A stretch of DNA of 64,000 nucleotides. Origin: Acinetobacter pittii. GTDB taxonomy: Bacteria; Pseudomonadota; Gammaproteobacteria; Pseudomonadales; Moraxellaceae. Positions within the stretch are counted from its first letter, which is position 1. Each line of letters starts with the position of its first letter. Shown here piece after piece: positions 28,343 through 38,634 of this stretch. Below the pieces are notes generated by a model that had not been told where the DNA came from, ran no database searches, and was given only the letters and a program-made list of their open reading frames with translations. Both the position numbers and the translations under genes were made by a program. Location: contig NZ_CP139249.1 in the NCBI RefSeq assembly GCF_034064985.1, positions 62,001 through 126,000 on the forward strand. The letters run 5' to 3'.

Positions 28343-28538
28343 CTATTTTATATATTTAAAATTTGGATTTTCTATGTCCTGATTTTTTAAATATATAAAT
28401 TATTTTTATTTGAAAATCTTAATTATTTTATTTTCCTATTTGTGTGGGAGGATTAACTGTTATTTAAAAAATTATTTTAATATTTAAACAAATAATATTT
28501 TTATTTTATTTAAAGATATAAATAATCATGAGAATAAT

Positions 28539-28823
28539 ATGAAACTTCATAAATTTATATTAGTTTTAAACCTTGTGGTCGGTACTTACGGTATTACAAA
28601 TGATGACGCTAATGCTCAGCAGGAATTTAAAAGAATTTGCTTGTCAGGTGAACACATGCAAGCCAGTTGTAATTGTGTTTGCCAACAGCTCGCGCAAGTG
28701 TATTCACCCCAAATCGTGCAACGTTTAAAACACACCAGTTTGCAAAGTCCTGTTCTCCCACAGGACTTTGCCCCTAACTTGTTCAGCAGCATTCAACGCT
28801 GCGACAAAAATGAAATGAGCTAA
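28539..28823 (+). CDS. Small secreted cysteine-containing protein (94 aa), function unknown
   Basis: The 94-residue product has a signal peptide with likely cleavage after ANA (residue 26). The mature part carries Cys34, then C44-N-C46-V-C48, and Cys88. A helical stretch (QQLAQVYSPQIVQRL) follows the CxCxC motif. The pattern suggests a small periplasmic protein with disulfides or a metal site. I do not recognise a named family. It is flanked upstream by AT-rich DNA. A short hairpin (28817-28839) overlaps its stop codon. Confidence 0.6.
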   Translation: MKLHKFILVLNLVVGTYGITNDDANAQQEFKRICLSGEHMQASCNCVCQQLAQVYSPQIVQRLKHTSLQSPVLPQDFAPNLFSSIQRCDKNEMS

Positions 28824-28952
28824 GTATTTCGCTTAGCTCCTTTATCTCTGTGTCGCAATGATCTCTCAAACTTTAAATCAGCGCAAAAGTAAAAGTCTGT
28901 TGTGATGCAGAGGCCTGAGGGGGAGTTCTCTATGTTCTGGTATGAACGCAAT

Positions 28953-28989
28953 AAAAAAGCCCGATAGGCAATTAATGCGTATCGGGCTT
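28953..28989 (-). terminator. glmUS terminator
   Basis: The stem AAGCCCGATA / TATCGGGCTT with a 13-nt loop runs into a T tract on the minus strand, downstream of glmS. Confidence 0.88.
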
Positions 28990-29040
28990 AATCAATCAGT
29001 TATTAAAGCAGGTGATGCCTTAATAATGATCTTTTTTGAA

Positions 29041-30879
29041 TTACTCTACAGTTACTGACTTCGCCAAGTTACGTGGCTGGTCAACGTCCGTACCACGTAA
29101 TACAGCAACGTGATAAGACAACAACTGAACTGGTACGCTATAAACGATTGGAGCGAGCCATTCGTTTACTGCTGGAATATGTACAACGTGTTGACGGTCT
29201 TTTCCACTGATTCCGCTATTTTCATCAGCGAAAACAAATAATTCACCACCACGTGCCTGAACTTCTTCCATATTTGATTTGAGCTTATCAAGCATTTCAT
29301 CATTTGGAGCAAGAATCACGATCGGCATTTCATTATCAACAAGTGCCAATGGGCCGTGTTTTAACTCACCAGCTGCATAGCCTTCTGCATGAATATATGA
29401 AATCTCTTTTAGCTTTAATGCGCCTTCCAATGCGATTGGATAATTCGTACCACGGCCTAAGAATAAGCAGTGATTTTTTTCAACGAATAATTCAGACAAA
29501 CGCAAAATTTCTGGATCATGTTTAAGCGTATCAAGAATAACTTTCGGGCTGTGCCATAACTCACGTGTAATTTCTTCAAGCAGAGCAGGGCTAATACGTT
29601 GTTTAACTTGACCAATTTTCAAAATTAACAACATAAGCGCAGCGAGCTGAGTCGTGAACGCTTTAGTTGAAGCAACACCAATCTCAGGACCAGCAAGCGT
29701 CAATAAGTGATGATCAGTTTCACGAACCATTGAAGACGTCGCAACGTTACAGATAGTCAAAGTCTGAATATCGATATTGTTTGCTTTCGCACGCTTTTGA
29801 GTTTCACGTAGTGCCGCTAAAGTATCGGCAGTTTCACCTGACTGTGAAATACAAATATAAAGTGTATTTTCAACAATTACAGGGGTGCGATAGCGGAATT
29901 CACTCGCGATTTCAACTTGGCAAGGCACGCCAATCAGTTGTTCAAACCAATATTTCGCAATCATTCCTGAGTGGTAACTTGTACCACAAGCAATGATTTG
30001 TACGCTTTGAATTTTGTTGAAATCTGCATCAGCATTTTTCAAGAAATCATCACGTAAGCTATTGCCATCAAGCGCTTGAGAAATCGTTTGCTTGATTGCT
30101 TCTGGTTGCTCATAAATTTCTTTGAGCATGTAGTGCTTGTATTCACCTTTTGATGCACTGCTTACGGTTGCATCAAGCTCTCTTACTGGACGTTCAACGC
30201 GTTCGCCATTTGCAAATACTTCAATTGAAGTACGTGTAAGACGTGCAATATCGCCTTCTTCTAGGTACATAAAGCGGTTAGTTACAGGCAAAAGTGCAAG
30301 TTGGTCTGAACTAATAAAGTTTTCACCAATACCTACACCAATGACTAAAGGTGAACCTTCACGTACAGTAATCAGTTCATCTGGATAATCGCTATGGATA
30401 ATACCTAGCGCGTAAGCACCTTTAAGCTGAGGTACAACAGTTTCAACAGCTTCTAAAAGGCTATCTGTGCTTTTTAGAGCTTCAGCAACTAAGTGTGCAA
30501 CAACTTCAGTATCTGTTTGAGAAGTAAAAACGTAACCTAAAGCTTGAAGGTCGTCTTTTAATTCTTGGTAGTTTTCAATAATACCGTTATGTACAATAGC
30601 AACCTTACCAGACATATGCGGGTGAGCATTGTTTTCAGTTGGTTTACCATGTGTTGCCCAACGGGTATGTGCGATCCCGATAGCTCCTGTAAGCTGGTGT
30701 TCAGCAACTGCATCGGCAAGATTAATAACTTTACCGACACGACGCTCACGTAAAATTTGTTGGTTATTCAGTAAAGCAACACCCGCAGAATCATAACCGC
30801 GGTATTCAAGACGTTTTAAACCTTCAATTAAAATCTCGGTTACACAACGTTCTGCAACGCCTCCGACGATACCACACAT
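29041..30879 (-). CDS. glmS: Glutamine-fructose-6-phosphate aminotransferase
   Basis: The 612-residue protein has the N-terminal class II glutaminase (MCGIVGG, catalytic Cys2 after Met removal; THTRWATHG-type block AHTRWATHG) and two SIS sugar-isomerase domains from about residue 290 (ACGTSYHSG; SQSGETADTL; GPEIGVASTKAFTTQL). It makes glucosamine-6-phosphate for peptidoglycan and lipooligosaccharide. It lies 12 bp downstream of glmU, forming the usual operon, and ends at a terminator. Confidence 0.97.
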   Translation of the reverse strand: MCGIVGGVAERCVTEILIEGLKRLEYRGYDSAGVALLNNQQILRERRVGKVINLADAVAEHQLTGAIGIAHTRWATHGKPTENNAHPHMSGKVAIVHNGIIENYQELKDDLQALGYVFTSQTDTEVVAHLVAEALKSTDSLLEAVETVVPQLKGAYALGIIHSDYPDELITVREGSPLVIGVGIGENFISSDQLALLPVTNRFMYLEEGDIARLTRTSIEVFANGERVERPVRELDATVSSASKGEYKHYMLKEIYEQPEAIKQTISQALDGNSLRDDFLKNADADFNKIQSVQIIACGTSYHSGMIAKYWFEQLIGVPCQVEIASEFRYRTPVIVENTLYICISQSGETADTLAALRETQKRAKANNIDIQTLTICNVATSSMVRETDHHLLTLAGPEIGVASTKAFTTQLAALMLLILKIGQVKQRISPALLEEITRELWHSPKVILDTLKHDPEILRLSELFVEKNHCLFLGRGTNYPIALEGALKLKEISYIHAEGYAAGELKHGPLALVDNEMPIVILAPNDEMLDKLKSNMEEVQARGGELFVFADENSGISGKDRQHVVHIPAVNEWLAPIVYSVPVQLLSYHVAVLRGTDVDQPRNLAKSVTVE

Positions 30880-30891
30880 ACTTCAATCCTC

Positions 30892-32256
30892 TTATTTTTT
30901 AACCTTTTGGGGACGTTGATAATTTGCTTTTGAAATTTGTTGCGCACGTTCAAAGGAGAGACTTTGTTCGGCTACATCTTTCGTAATCACAGAACCCGCA
31001 CCAACTGTAGCGCCATTCCCAATGGTCACCGGAGCAACCAGCGAGCTATTAGAACCGATAAAAACGGCGTCGCCAATAGTGGTTTTGTGTTTATTTGCAC
31101 CGTCATAATTACAAGTAATTGTACCTGCCCCAATATTCGATTCAGCACCGATTTCTGCATCACCTAAATAGGTGAAATGGTTAGCTTTACTACCCAATCC
31201 AATTGTTGTGTTCTTAACTTCAACAAAGTTGCCGATATGTACTTCATTTGCCAATTTAGCACCTGGGCGTAAGCGCGCAAATGGTCCAATTTGAGCATTT
31301 TCGCCTACAACTGCGCCATCAAAAACGCTATAGGCCTGAACTTTAGTGCCTGCTGCAATTTTGGTGTTCTTTAAAATACAACCAGCACCGATTTCTACAA
31401 AATCACCAAGCTCACATTCACCTTCAATAATCACATTGATGTCAATACGAACATCTTGTCCAACTTTTACAGAGCCACGTAAATCAAAACGTGCTGGATC
31501 AAAGAACATTACGCCTTGCTGCATTAGCTTTTTGACTTGTTCTTGCTGGAACTGGCGTTCTAAAGCTGCAAGTTGTAAGCGGTCATTAACCCCTTCAACT
31601 TCAAAAGCAAGTTCTGGTTCAACAGAGGCAACTTCTAAGCCATCTGCAATTGCCATTGCAACGATGTCAGTTAGGTAATATTCACCCTGTGCATTTTCAT
31701 TTGAAAGTTTAGGCAACCACTCATGAAGTTTTGCGTTGCTAACACAGTAAATGCCAGTATTAAATTCTTTAATTTGACGTTGTGCTTCGTTTGCATCTTT
31801 ATGTTCAACAATGGCTTGAATTTTGCCATCTTGACGCACAATACGGCCATAACCTGTTGCATCATCTACAGTGAGCGTAACTAAGCCAATTCCTGTCTGG
31901 GTCGATTCATCTAATAATTTTTGTAGCGTATTTGCATTAATACATGGCACATCGCCTGATAAAATCAGTGAAACACCCTCTTTAGGGAGTACAGGTAGGG
32001 TCATTTGTACTGCATGACCTGTACCTAATTGTTCTGCTTGTTCAACCCATTGAATATTTTCTTGGGCAAAAGTTTGTTTGACGTGGTCACCACCATGACC
32101 ATAAATCGTAATAATATTTTTAGCTTGTAATTGTTTTGCTGTTTGAATGACATGTCCTAAAAGTGGACGGCCCGCTAAAGGTTGTAATACTTTAGGAAGC
32201 TGAGAACGCATACGCGTTCCTTTGCCAGCAGCAAGAATAATGACGGTAGTTGACAT
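30892..32256 (-). CDS. glmU: Bifunctional UDP-GlcNAc pyrophosphorylase / glucosamine-1-phosphate acetyltransferase
   Basis: The 454-residue protein has the N-terminal nucleotidyltransferase motif LAAGKGTRM (8-16) and a C-terminal left-handed beta helix with hexapeptide repeats from about residue 250 ([45 protein letters not shown]). It acetylates glucosamine-1-phosphate and adds UMP to give UDP-GlcNAc. It is first in glmU-glmS. The gene ahead, pgpA, is 16 bp away on the same strand, so the run from ribBX to glmS may be partly co-transcribed. Confidence 0.97.
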   Translation of the reverse strand: MSTTVIILAAGKGTRMRSQLPKVLQPLAGRPLLGHVIQTAKQLQAKNIITIYGHGGDHVKQTFAQENIQWVEQAEQLGTGHAVQMTLPVLPKEGVSLILSGDVPCINANTLQKLLDESTQTGIGLVTLTVDDATGYGRIVRQDGKIQAIVEHKDANEAQRQIKEFNTGIYCVSNAKLHEWLPKLSNENAQGEYYLTDIVAMAIADGLEVASVEPELAFEVEGVNDRLQLAALERQFQQEQVKKLMQQGVMFFDPARFDLRGSVKVGQDVRIDINVIIEGECELGDFVEIGAGCILKNTKIAAGTKVQAYSVFDGAVVGENAQIGPFARLRPGAKLANEVHIGNFVEVKNTTIGLGSKANHFTYLGDAEIGAESNIGAGTITCNYDGANKHKTTIGDAVFIGSNSSLVAPVTIGNGATVGAGSVITKDVAEQSLSFERAQQISKANYQRPQKVKK

Positions 32257-32272
32257 GTATAACTCTAATGAT

Positions 32273-32788
32273 TTAACTCAAATGGATAATAATTAGTGTA
32301 CAAAGAGCAGCCCATACACCGGCAATAATATCGTCAAGCATAATACCAAAACCACCATGCACTTGACGATCAATAACGCGTATAGGCCAAGGTTTCCAAA
32401 CATCGAAAATCCGAAATAATATAAATCCCCCGATCACCCACATCCAATTCATTTGTTGTAAATAAAGCAGAGGAAGAAAGGTAATAGATTGACCTGCAAA
32501 CTCGTCCCACACAATTCGACCATCATCGTGTACATCAATCACTTTTGCAGTGTGACCACAAATATAAATTCCCACCAAGGACATGATGAGAATGGCGATC
32601 AAGCTTAAGTTAAAGCCAAGCGATAACCAGATTGGAATGAAGAGTAGGGCAAAGGCAGAGCCAAAAGTACCGGGAGCTTTAGGTGCGAGACCAGATCCGA
32701 AACCAACTCCACAGAAAACGATGCAGCGGTTGAACCAAGACATGTCCTTAAAATGAATCGGTGGCTTATGCAAAGTGTTGGTATCCAT
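32273..32788 (-). CDS. pgpA: Phosphatidylglycerophosphatase A
   Basis: The 171-residue form starting at the ATG at 32788 is preferred over a TTG-led longer frame to 32824. It shows the PgpA motifs [16 protein letters not shown] near residue 30, [13 protein letters not shown] near 95, and the C-terminal [14 protein letters not shown]. Three or four hydrophobic segments place it in the inner membrane. It removes phosphate from phosphatidylglycerophosphate to form phosphatidylglycerol. The start overlaps the thiL end by 23 bp, which suggests coupling. Confidence 0.92.
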   Translation of the reverse strand: MDTNTLHKPPIHFKDMSWFNRCIVFCGVGFGSGLAPKAPGTFGSAFALLFIPIWLSLGFNLSLIAILIMSLVGIYICGHTAKVIDVHDDGRIVWDEFAGQSITFLPLLYLQQMNWMWVIGGFILFRIFDVWKPWPIRVIDRQVHGGFGIMLDDIIAGVWAALCTLIIIHLS

Positions 32789-33683
32789 GAATTTGCAATG
32801 GGTAATCTGAACCCAAATGCTCAAAAGTTAGTTGTGTTTGTTCAACGATCTCTCCGATCATTGTAATCTTAATGTCTAGTTGTTTTTGCAAAAGTTTTTC
32901 ATAATTTTGCGGTGTTATTGTAAAACATAATTCGTAGTCATCGCCACCAGCTAGCGCATATTGCCAGCGCTGCTGTTCCGGTAGTTCTTGTAGTGTTGAA
33001 TCAATCGGTAACTTTTCTAAAAGTAATCGGGCACCGACCTTTGAAGCTTTTAAAATATGGCCTAAATCTTGGGCTAATCCATCAGAAATATCAATCATAC
33101 TTGAAGCTAATCCCTTCAACTGTTGTCCAAGCTGACAACGTGGCGTCGGGTAGTCCAGTCTTTTTTGTAATGGATGACCTAGGTGCTGTAAACCATACGC
33201 TGCATCACCAACTTGACCGCTCACACAGACATAGTCACCTACTTTGGCGCCTGAACGTAACACAGCTTGTCCAGTTTCAATCCAGCCCATGGCTGTGACG
33301 GTAATGGTGAGATGAGGGCCTTGGGTCGTGTCTCCACCAATGAGAGCAACCCCAAATTGATTACAGCAGTCATAAATTCCCTGACTGAATCCTTTAAGCC
33401 ATTCATGGTCAATGGTAGGTAGGCTGAGCGCAAGTAAAATACTATGCGGTTTTGCCCCCATGGCAGCAATATCTGAAAGATTGACAGCCACACTTTTCCA
33501 GCCAATCGCATGGGCAGAAGTATCAAGAGGGAAGTGACGTCCAGCAACGAGTGTATCTGCACAGATCACTAATTGTTGGTTTGCGGGAGGGGTAATTAAG
33601 GCTGAGTCATCTCCAATACCTAAGGTGACGTCTGTGTAAGATTGTCTGTTAAAGTACTGGTCAATAATAGAAAACTCAGCCAT
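32766..33683 (-). CDS. thiL: Thiamine-monophosphate kinase
   Basis: The start at 33683 (MAEFSIIDQYF) has GAAG 6 nt upstream; an in-frame Met at 33725 would overlap nusB. The 305-residue protein has the PurM/ThiL fold with GDDSALI near residue 25, the metal-binding DTLVAGRHF, NLSDIAAMGAKP, and DISDGLAQDLGHIL near 200. It phosphorylates thiamine monophosphate to the active diphosphate. The nusB-thiL-pgpA order is common in gamma-proteobacteria. Confidence 0.94.
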   Translation of the reverse strand: MAEFSIIDQYFNRQSYTDVTLGIGDDSALITPPANQQLVICADTLVAGRHFPLDTSAHAIGWKSVAVNLSDIAAMGAKPHSILLALSLPTIDHEWLKGFSQGIYDCCNQFGVALIGGDTTQGPHLTITVTAMGWIETGQAVLRSGAKVGDYVCVSGQVGDAAYGLQHLGHPLQKRLDYPTPRCQLGQQLKGLASSMIDISDGLAQDLGHILKASKVGARLLLEKLPIDSTLQELPEQQRWQYALAGGDDYELCFTITPQNYEKLLQKQLDIKITMIGEIVEQTQLTFEHLGSDYPLQIHGYQHFA

Positions 33684-33699
33684 ATCAACTTCAAACCTA

Positions 33700-34149
33700 T
33701 TAGTTTGCTTGTTGTTTTTCAGCACTACGTAGTGTTGAACTTAAACGATCTAGAACGCCATTAATATATTTATGGCTATCTGCTCCACCAAAGTGTTTAG
33801 CGAGTTCAATAGCTTCATCTAGAACGACACGATAAGGTACTTCTAAATGATCACGTAACTCGTAAGCACCCAAGCGTAATGTTGCTAGCTCTACACCATC
33901 AAGTGCACTAAGTTCACGGTCAAGTACCGGAACAAGTAATGCATCAAGATCTTCGTGCTGTGCAATCACTTGTGTTAGCAGTTCGTGATAGTAGTTTAAG
34001 TCTACCTTGTGCATTGCATTTTCAGCACGAGTGCGTGCTTCGATTTCATGTACAGGATTGTGACTCATTTGCCACTCATAAATACCTTGTACAGCAAAAC
34101 GACGTGCTTTACGTTTTGCTGCATAAGCGGCTTGCAGTGTTTGAGACAT
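33700..34149 (-). CDS. nusB: Transcription antitermination factor NusB
   Basis: The 149-residue all-helical protein begins with the arginine-rich RNA-binding region ([16 protein letters not shown]) and has the NusB end [25 protein letters not shown]. It binds boxA RNA with NusE (S10) in rRNA antitermination. It starts 3 bp after ribH in a tight operon. Confidence 0.96.
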   Translation of the reverse strand: MSQTLQAAYAAKRKARRFAVQGIYEWQMSHNPVHEIEARTRAENAMHKVDLNYYHELLTQVIAQHEDLDALLVPVLDRELSALDGVELATLRLGAYELRDHLEVPYRVVLDEAIELAKHFGGADSHKYINGVLDRLSSTLRSAEKQQAN

Positions 34150-34152
34150 GCT

Positions 34153-34623
34153 TTAAATTGCCTTTAATAAATTAACCATTTCAATAGCAGTCAACGCAGC
34201 TTCGCTACCTTTGTTTCCTGCTTTTGTACCTGAACGTTCGATGGCTTGCTCGATGCTATCAGTAGTTAATACACCATTGATGACAGGCAAGCTGCTTTCT
34301 AACGCGACTACACCTAAACCTTTTGCACATTCACCTGCAACGAAGTCAAAGTGTGGTGTGCTACCACGAATCACTGCGCCAAGTGCGATGATTGCATCAA
34401 ATTGGTTTGATGTAGCTAATTTTTTAGCAACAATCGGGAGTTCCCATGCGCCAGGAGCATGAATAACAGTAATGTTATCTTCATTTACACCATGACGTTT
34501 TAATGTGTCGATTGCACCATCCAATAAGTGTTCAACAACAAAGCTGTTGAAACGACCCACTAAAATCGCATAACGACCTTCGCTTGCGAGATGTAATAAA
34601 CCTTCAATACGGCGAATTGCCAT
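34153..34623 (-). CDS. ribH: 6,7-dimethyl-8-ribityllumazine synthase
   Basis: The 156-residue protein shows the lumazine synthase landmarks [45 protein letters not shown], and [17 protein letters not shown]. It joins the RibB product and the pyrimidine intermediate to form lumazine, the penultimate riboflavin step. It is 11 bp downstream of ribBX. Confidence 0.97.
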   Translation of the reverse strand: MAIRRIEGLLHLASEGRYAILVGRFNSFVVEHLLDGAIDTLKRHGVNEDNITVIHAPGAWELPIVAKKLATSNQFDAIIALGAVIRGSTPHFDFVAGECAKGLGVVALESSLPVINGVLTTDSIEQAIERSGTKAGNKGSEAALTAIEMVNLLKAI

Positions 34624-34634
34624 AGCAACCTCGA

Positions 34635-35756
34635 TTATTTCGTTGTGATTTGATCAGCAGTGACATATTCCACTACTTCTAAATTAAAGCCAGATAAGGC
34701 ATTGAAACGTAATGGTGAGCTAAGAAGCTTCATTTTTTCAACACCTAAATCACGCAAAATTTGAGCACCGACACCAATAGTTTGATATTGATGTGAAAGT
34801 GCTGCATTGGATTTCACCGGTTTTGGCTTATTTAAATCATCCAACGCTGGTCCCAAGTCTTGCAAATGATCTTGACCGATCCAGACTAAAACACCGCGAT
34901 CACTCGCTGCAATCGTCTGTAGTGCACGGTCTAGATTCCACGCAGGTTCACCATCAGCTTTATTTAGCTTAAGCAAATCGCGAATTGGACTGAAACCATG
35001 CACACGTACTGTTGTAACACCTTCTTTTGGCTCGCCTTTGACTAAAGCCAAATGGATGTCCGGGTTACCAATCTCACGATAACGATAGAGTTCAAATGAA
35101 CCATATTCTGTTTGAATCGTTTTTTGATCCAGACGTTCAACCGTTTGCTCATTGGTCATGCGGTAGTGAATCAAGTCCGCAATTGTACCAATTTTTAAGC
35201 CATGCTTCTCAGCAAAAATTTCTAAATCTGCACGGCGTGCCATTGTGCCATCTTCATTAATGATTTCACAAATGACAGAAGCCGGTTCAAGACCTGCTAA
35301 ACGTGTTAAATCACAACCTGCTTCGGTATGGCCTGCACGGTGTAAAACACCGCCTGGTTGTGCCATTAATGGGAAAATATGGCCAGGTTGTACGATATCA
35401 GTTGGTTTTGCATGCGCTGCGACAGCAGTTTGAATTGTATGTGCACGCTCTGCTGCTGAAATACCTGTGGTAATACCTTCAGCGGCTTCAATGGATAACG
35501 TAAAGTTTGTACTGTGTTGGGCACCGTTTTGGTCAACCATCAAAGGAAGATTTAACTGTTTACAGCGCTCACGGCTTAACGTTAGGCAAACTAGACCACG
35601 TGCATGGGTAATCATGAAGTTAATATCTTCAGGACGAACATGCGTTGCTGCAATGACAAGATCACCTTCATTTTCGCGATCTTCGTCATCCATCAAGATA
35701 ACCATTTTGCCTGCACGAATATCGGCGACAAGATCTTCAACACGACTCAGCGGCAT
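34635..35756 (-). CDS. ribBX: 3,4-dihydroxy-2-butanone-4-phosphate synthase with degenerate GTP cyclohydrolase II domain (RibBX type)
   Basis: Residues 1-200 are an intact RibB domain ([40 protein letters not shown]). Residues 205-373 align with GTP cyclohydrolase II in order, but the zinc cysteines and catalytic core are gone: where RVHSECLTGD and CDCG are expected, the sequence reads [20 protein letters not shown]. The protein should make the four-carbon riboflavin precursor but not open GTP. This matches the described RibBX variant in Proteobacteria. A separate RibA must exist elsewhere. No FMN riboswitch was recognised upstream. Confidence 0.9.
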   Translation of the reverse strand: MPLSRVEDLVADIRAGKMVILMDDEDRENEGDLVIAATHVRPEDINFMITHARGLVCLTLSRERCKQLNLPLMVDQNGAQHSTNFTLSIEAAEGITTGISAAERAHTIQTAVAAHAKPTDIVQPGHIFPLMAQPGGVLHRAGHTEAGCDLTRLAGLEPASVICEIINEDGTMARRADLEIFAEKHGLKIGTIADLIHYRMTNEQTVERLDQKTIQTEYGSFELYRYREIGNPDIHLALVKGEPKEGVTTVRVHGFSPIRDLLKLNKADGEPAWNLDRALQTIAASDRGVLVWIGQDHLQDLGPALDDLNKPKPVKSNAALSHQYQTIGVGAQILRDLGVEKMKLLSSPLRFNALSGFNLEVVEYVTADQITTK

Positions 35757-35946
35757 TCGCTTTCACCTTTTTTTGTCGTAAGACAATTTCTATTTAATAA
35801 ATTTTGCATAGTTTACGCTGTTTAGATAATTTTGCCTATGATTCTGATTTATCCAAATTTGTGACCTCTAAGAATAGATCGAGATTTAATTTATACAAAT
35901 AAATCATAAGAAAAAGGAGAGGTTTTAAATAAAAGCTATGAATTTA

Positions 35947-35976
35947 AATAAAAAAACCTAGCCAAAAGGCTAGGTT
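35947..35976 (-). terminator. Terminator of the smp-like gene
   Basis: The stem AACCTAGCC / GGCTAGGTT with an AAAA loop runs into a T tract on the minus strand. Confidence 0.88.
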
Positions 35977-35996
35977 CTGATGCGCGTAGTTATTTT

Positions 35997-37304
35997 TTAT
36001 GAAGCTGCACTACTTGGACTATCATTTTGTGGGATTGATTTTTTCCCCATCAAAATTTCAGTGCGGATATTTTGAGCAAGTTCAGCACACTCTGCATTCA
36101 TACCATTGATCATAAATGCATGACGTGTCATCACATTACTTGGGTTTGGCATTGCAACAAGTTGATAGCTATCTTGAATCGCCTTGAGCTGCTCATTCTC
36201 TAGATATAAAGCAGACTCTTTAGCGTGAAGATGTTGTGCTAAACGTTGAGCGGCTTCTTTCGCATCAATTTGCATGGCTTCTACAGCATTACACGTTGCA
36301 CTACGAGTTTGCAGTGCAAAGCGTTTATCTTCACGGTAACGTTTATATAAAACATCTGAAAGTAGTTGGAAGACGGTTCCAATCATAAGCAGACATTCTA
36401 CGGCATGCGTATGCGACGTTGAAATCGCAAGTGTCGCACCTTCAGCATTAAACTCATCTACCACTTCAATATCTGTGAGCTTCAATTGGTAATGCTTAAC
36501 GCACAACTCAATACTCTTGTTTAAAAAGAGCTGGCAGAGTTTGAAATAAGGAACAGAGACCGATTGGTTAACACTGCTTAATAACTGTTTAGGATCATAA
36601 AACTGGATATTGAGTGCCAACGTATGTTGGTCAGCTGAATCTGAAGTTCTTGCGGTTTGTTGGCGAGCTGCTGGTTTCGCTTTAGCTTGTTGCTGAGCTT
36701 GTGCAACCAAGGTTACCGTATTTTGTTTTTCTAGAGCCAATGCTTGAGTTAACTGCTGAATTTCATGCTTCAAGTGGTTTTCTTCATTAATGCGTGCCAA
36801 ATATTCGCTTCGTGTTGGACGAGCAATCGCGCGATAGGCAAGCCATAATAAAGCATGCAAAAACAGAGAGGCTAAAATTGCAAGCCATTGTGTACGAAGA
36901 ATTTCTCCAATACTTGGCTGAATTAGCGTAACTTCGATAGACCCCACTTTCTTTTCATTTTGAAGGGCATCACGAGCAAAAATCTCGCCTTGGCGGGTTT
37001 TTGAAATTCCGCTCGTTGCTAGAACCTGTTTGTTAGCATCAAGAATGCGAATAGACGCAACACTTGGATTGGTCGCATAGCGATTGGCAATCAGAGCTAA
37101 AGACACCGTATTGGCAGGTTCAAGCTCAGATAAGCTGTCTGCAACGAGCTGACTGGTCATGAGCTGACCTTGACTCGCACGGTTTTCATTAAGCTGGTGT
37201 GTCGTTGCAATGACCAATAAAAAGGTATGCAATGCAAAACTAACGATCAGTAGGCTAGCAAATAGCCCTTGTCTAGGCGCAATCAAGTTAAACTTCCAAG
37301 GCAA
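35997..37304 (-). CDS. Smp/YtjB-like membrane protein divergent from serB
   Basis: This 435-residue protein has a transmembrane segment near 15-33, a periplasmic region to about 135, and a second segment near 138-158. A coiled coil (about 165-210) precedes a cytoplasmic domain to about 410. It fits the Smp_2 group, related to E. coli ytjB (smp), which is also divergent from serB. Some family members were called haemolysins on weak grounds. The periplasmic loop between two membrane segments looks like a sensor, but the role is unknown. It shares a 59-bp promoter region with serB. Confidence 0.72.
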   Translation of the reverse strand: MPWKFNLIAPRQGLFASLLIVSFALHTFLLVIATTHQLNENRASQGQLMTSQLVADSLSELEPANTVSLALIANRYATNPSVASIRILDANKQVLATSGISKTRQGEIFARDALQNEKKVGSIEVTLIQPSIGEILRTQWLAILASLFLHALLWLAYRAIARPTRSEYLARINEENHLKHEIQQLTQALALEKQNTVTLVAQAQQQAKAKPAARQQTARTSDSADQHTLALNIQFYDPKQLLSSVNQSVSVPYFKLCQLFLNKSIELCVKHYQLKLTDIEVVDEFNAEGATLAISTSHTHAVECLLMIGTVFQLLSDVLYKRYREDKRFALQTRSATCNAVEAMQIDAKEAAQRLAQHLHAKESALYLENEQLKAIQDSYQLVAMPNPSNVMTRHAFMINGMNAECAELAQNIRTEILMGKKSIPQNDSPSSAAS

Positions 37305-37363
37305 TTATATTGAAATTCGATTATGATTCTTACAATAGTTGTCACTCAGACTAGAGTCAATTC

Positions 37364-38587
37364 ATGCGAGAAATCATTCTTATATCCTTTTTAGGACCGG
37401 ACCAACCAAACCAGTTTACCCGATTAATGCAAGTACTATCCGTACATTCATTGCAAATACTGGATGTAGGTCAGGCTGTTATTCATAATCAACTTACATT
37501 AGGCATTGTGGTCGCTTCTAATAATGAAACTGCGACCGCATTGGCAATGAAAGAGATTCTGATTTTAGCACATGATATTGGCTTAACAGTGCGCTTTAAA
37601 CCAATCACGGGCGCAGAATACGATCAATGGGTAAGTGAAGGTGGTCGGACTCGTTATATCGTCACGGCTTTAGCCCCAGAACTCACTGCGGCACACTTAC
37701 AAGCAGTTACAAAAATTGTGTCTAGCCAAGGCTTTAACATCGAAACAGTAACGCGTTTATCAGGTCGTGTCGACTTTAAAAAGGATAGCGCATTCCCACG
37801 CCGTGCATGTGTACAGTTTGGTTTAAGTAGCGGCCCAACTTTAGATGCACAAGCTATGCGTGCTGCATGTTTACTTCTTTCAAGCGAATTAAATATTGAT
37901 GTTGCTGTTCAAGAAGACAACGCTTATCGACGCAATCGCCGTTTAGTGTGTTTCGATATGGATTCAACCTTAATTGAGCAAGAAGTGATTGATGAGTTGG
38001 CGATTGAAGCAGGGGTAGGCGCACAAGTTGCTGAAATTACTGAAAGAGCAATGCAAGGTGAGCTTGATTTCCAGCAAAGCTTCCGTGCGCGCGTTGCATT
38101 ATTAAAAGGTCTTGATGCCGCTGTTTTACCTAAAATTGCCGAGCGTTTAACCATTACCGAAGGTGCAGAACGCCTGATCTCGACCTTAAAGGCACTGGGT
38201 TATAAAACGGCAATTTTATCTGGTGGATTCCAGTATTTTGCTGAATATTTACAAGGCAAACTGGGTATTGATGAAGTTCACGCTAACATTTTAGATGTGC
38301 AAGACGGTTTCGTAACAGGTGAAGTGAAAGGTGCGATTGTTGATGGTGCCCGTAAAGCTGAGCTATTACGCGAGCTTGCAAATAAGATGGGTATTTCTCT
38401 AGAGCAAGCGATGGCAGTAGGTGATGGCGCAAACGACTTACCAATGCTTGCGATTGCAGGTCTAGGTGTTGCTTATCGTGCAAAACCATTAGTACGTCAA
38501 AATGCAAATCAAGCGATTTCAAGTGTTGGTTTAGATGGTGTGCTTTATTTACTCGGTATGCATGACAAAGATTTAAATCGTGCTTAA
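37364..38587 (+). CDS. serB: Phosphoserine phosphatase (ACT-domain form)
   Basis: The 407-residue protein has N-terminal ACT-like regulatory regions (about 1-180) and a HAD phosphatase domain with FDMDSTLIEQEVID, nucleophile D198 and acid D200, plus ILSGGFQYF and VGDGANDLPML. It releases serine from phosphoserine. It is about 80-190 residues longer than minimal SerB forms because of the ACT part, which may bind serine. It is divergent from the smp-like gene, as in E. coli. Confidence 0.96.
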   Translation: MREIILISFLGPDQPNQFTRLMQVLSVHSLQILDVGQAVIHNQLTLGIVVASNNETATALAMKEILILAHDIGLTVRFKPITGAEYDQWVSEGGRTRYIVTALAPELTAAHLQAVTKIVSSQGFNIETVTRLSGRVDFKKDSAFPRRACVQFGLSSGPTLDAQAMRAACLLLSSELNIDVAVQEDNAYRRNRRLVCFDMDSTLIEQEVIDELAIEAGVGAQVAEITERAMQGELDFQQSFRARVALLKGLDAAVLPKIAERLTITEGAERLISTLKALGYKTAILSGGFQYFAEYLQGKLGIDEVHANILDVQDGFVTGEVKGAIVDGARKAELLRELANKMGISLEQAMAVGDGANDLPMLAIAGLGVAYRAKPLVRQNANQAISSVGLDGVLYLLGMHDKDLNRA

Positions 38588-38605
38588 CCTATATGTATAA
38601 GCTTT

Positions 38606-38634
38606 AAGCGCTACTTCAGAGTAGCGCTTTTTTT
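38606..38634 (+). terminator. serB terminator
   Basis: The stem AAGCGCTAC / GTAGCGCTT with a TTCAGA loop is followed by a T tract. Confidence 0.92.

Larger units (their letters stand above)
27760..28538. other. Long AT-rich region holding a structured RNA candidate
   Basis: This 779-bp stretch is extremely AT-rich except for 28070-28310, which is much richer in G+C and full of inverted repeats. It has a promoter of its own, an RNA-like core and a tiny ORF, described separately. The first part holds the DUF885 gene terminator. Confidence 0.7.

Noticed and set aside
30880..30891. glmS ribozyme
   Set aside because: There are only 12 bp between glmU and glmS; the ribozyme belongs to Gram-positive lineages.
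35757..35996. FMN riboswitch before ribBX
   Set aside because: I looked for the conserved FMN aptamer blocks and found none; the region is short and AT-rich.
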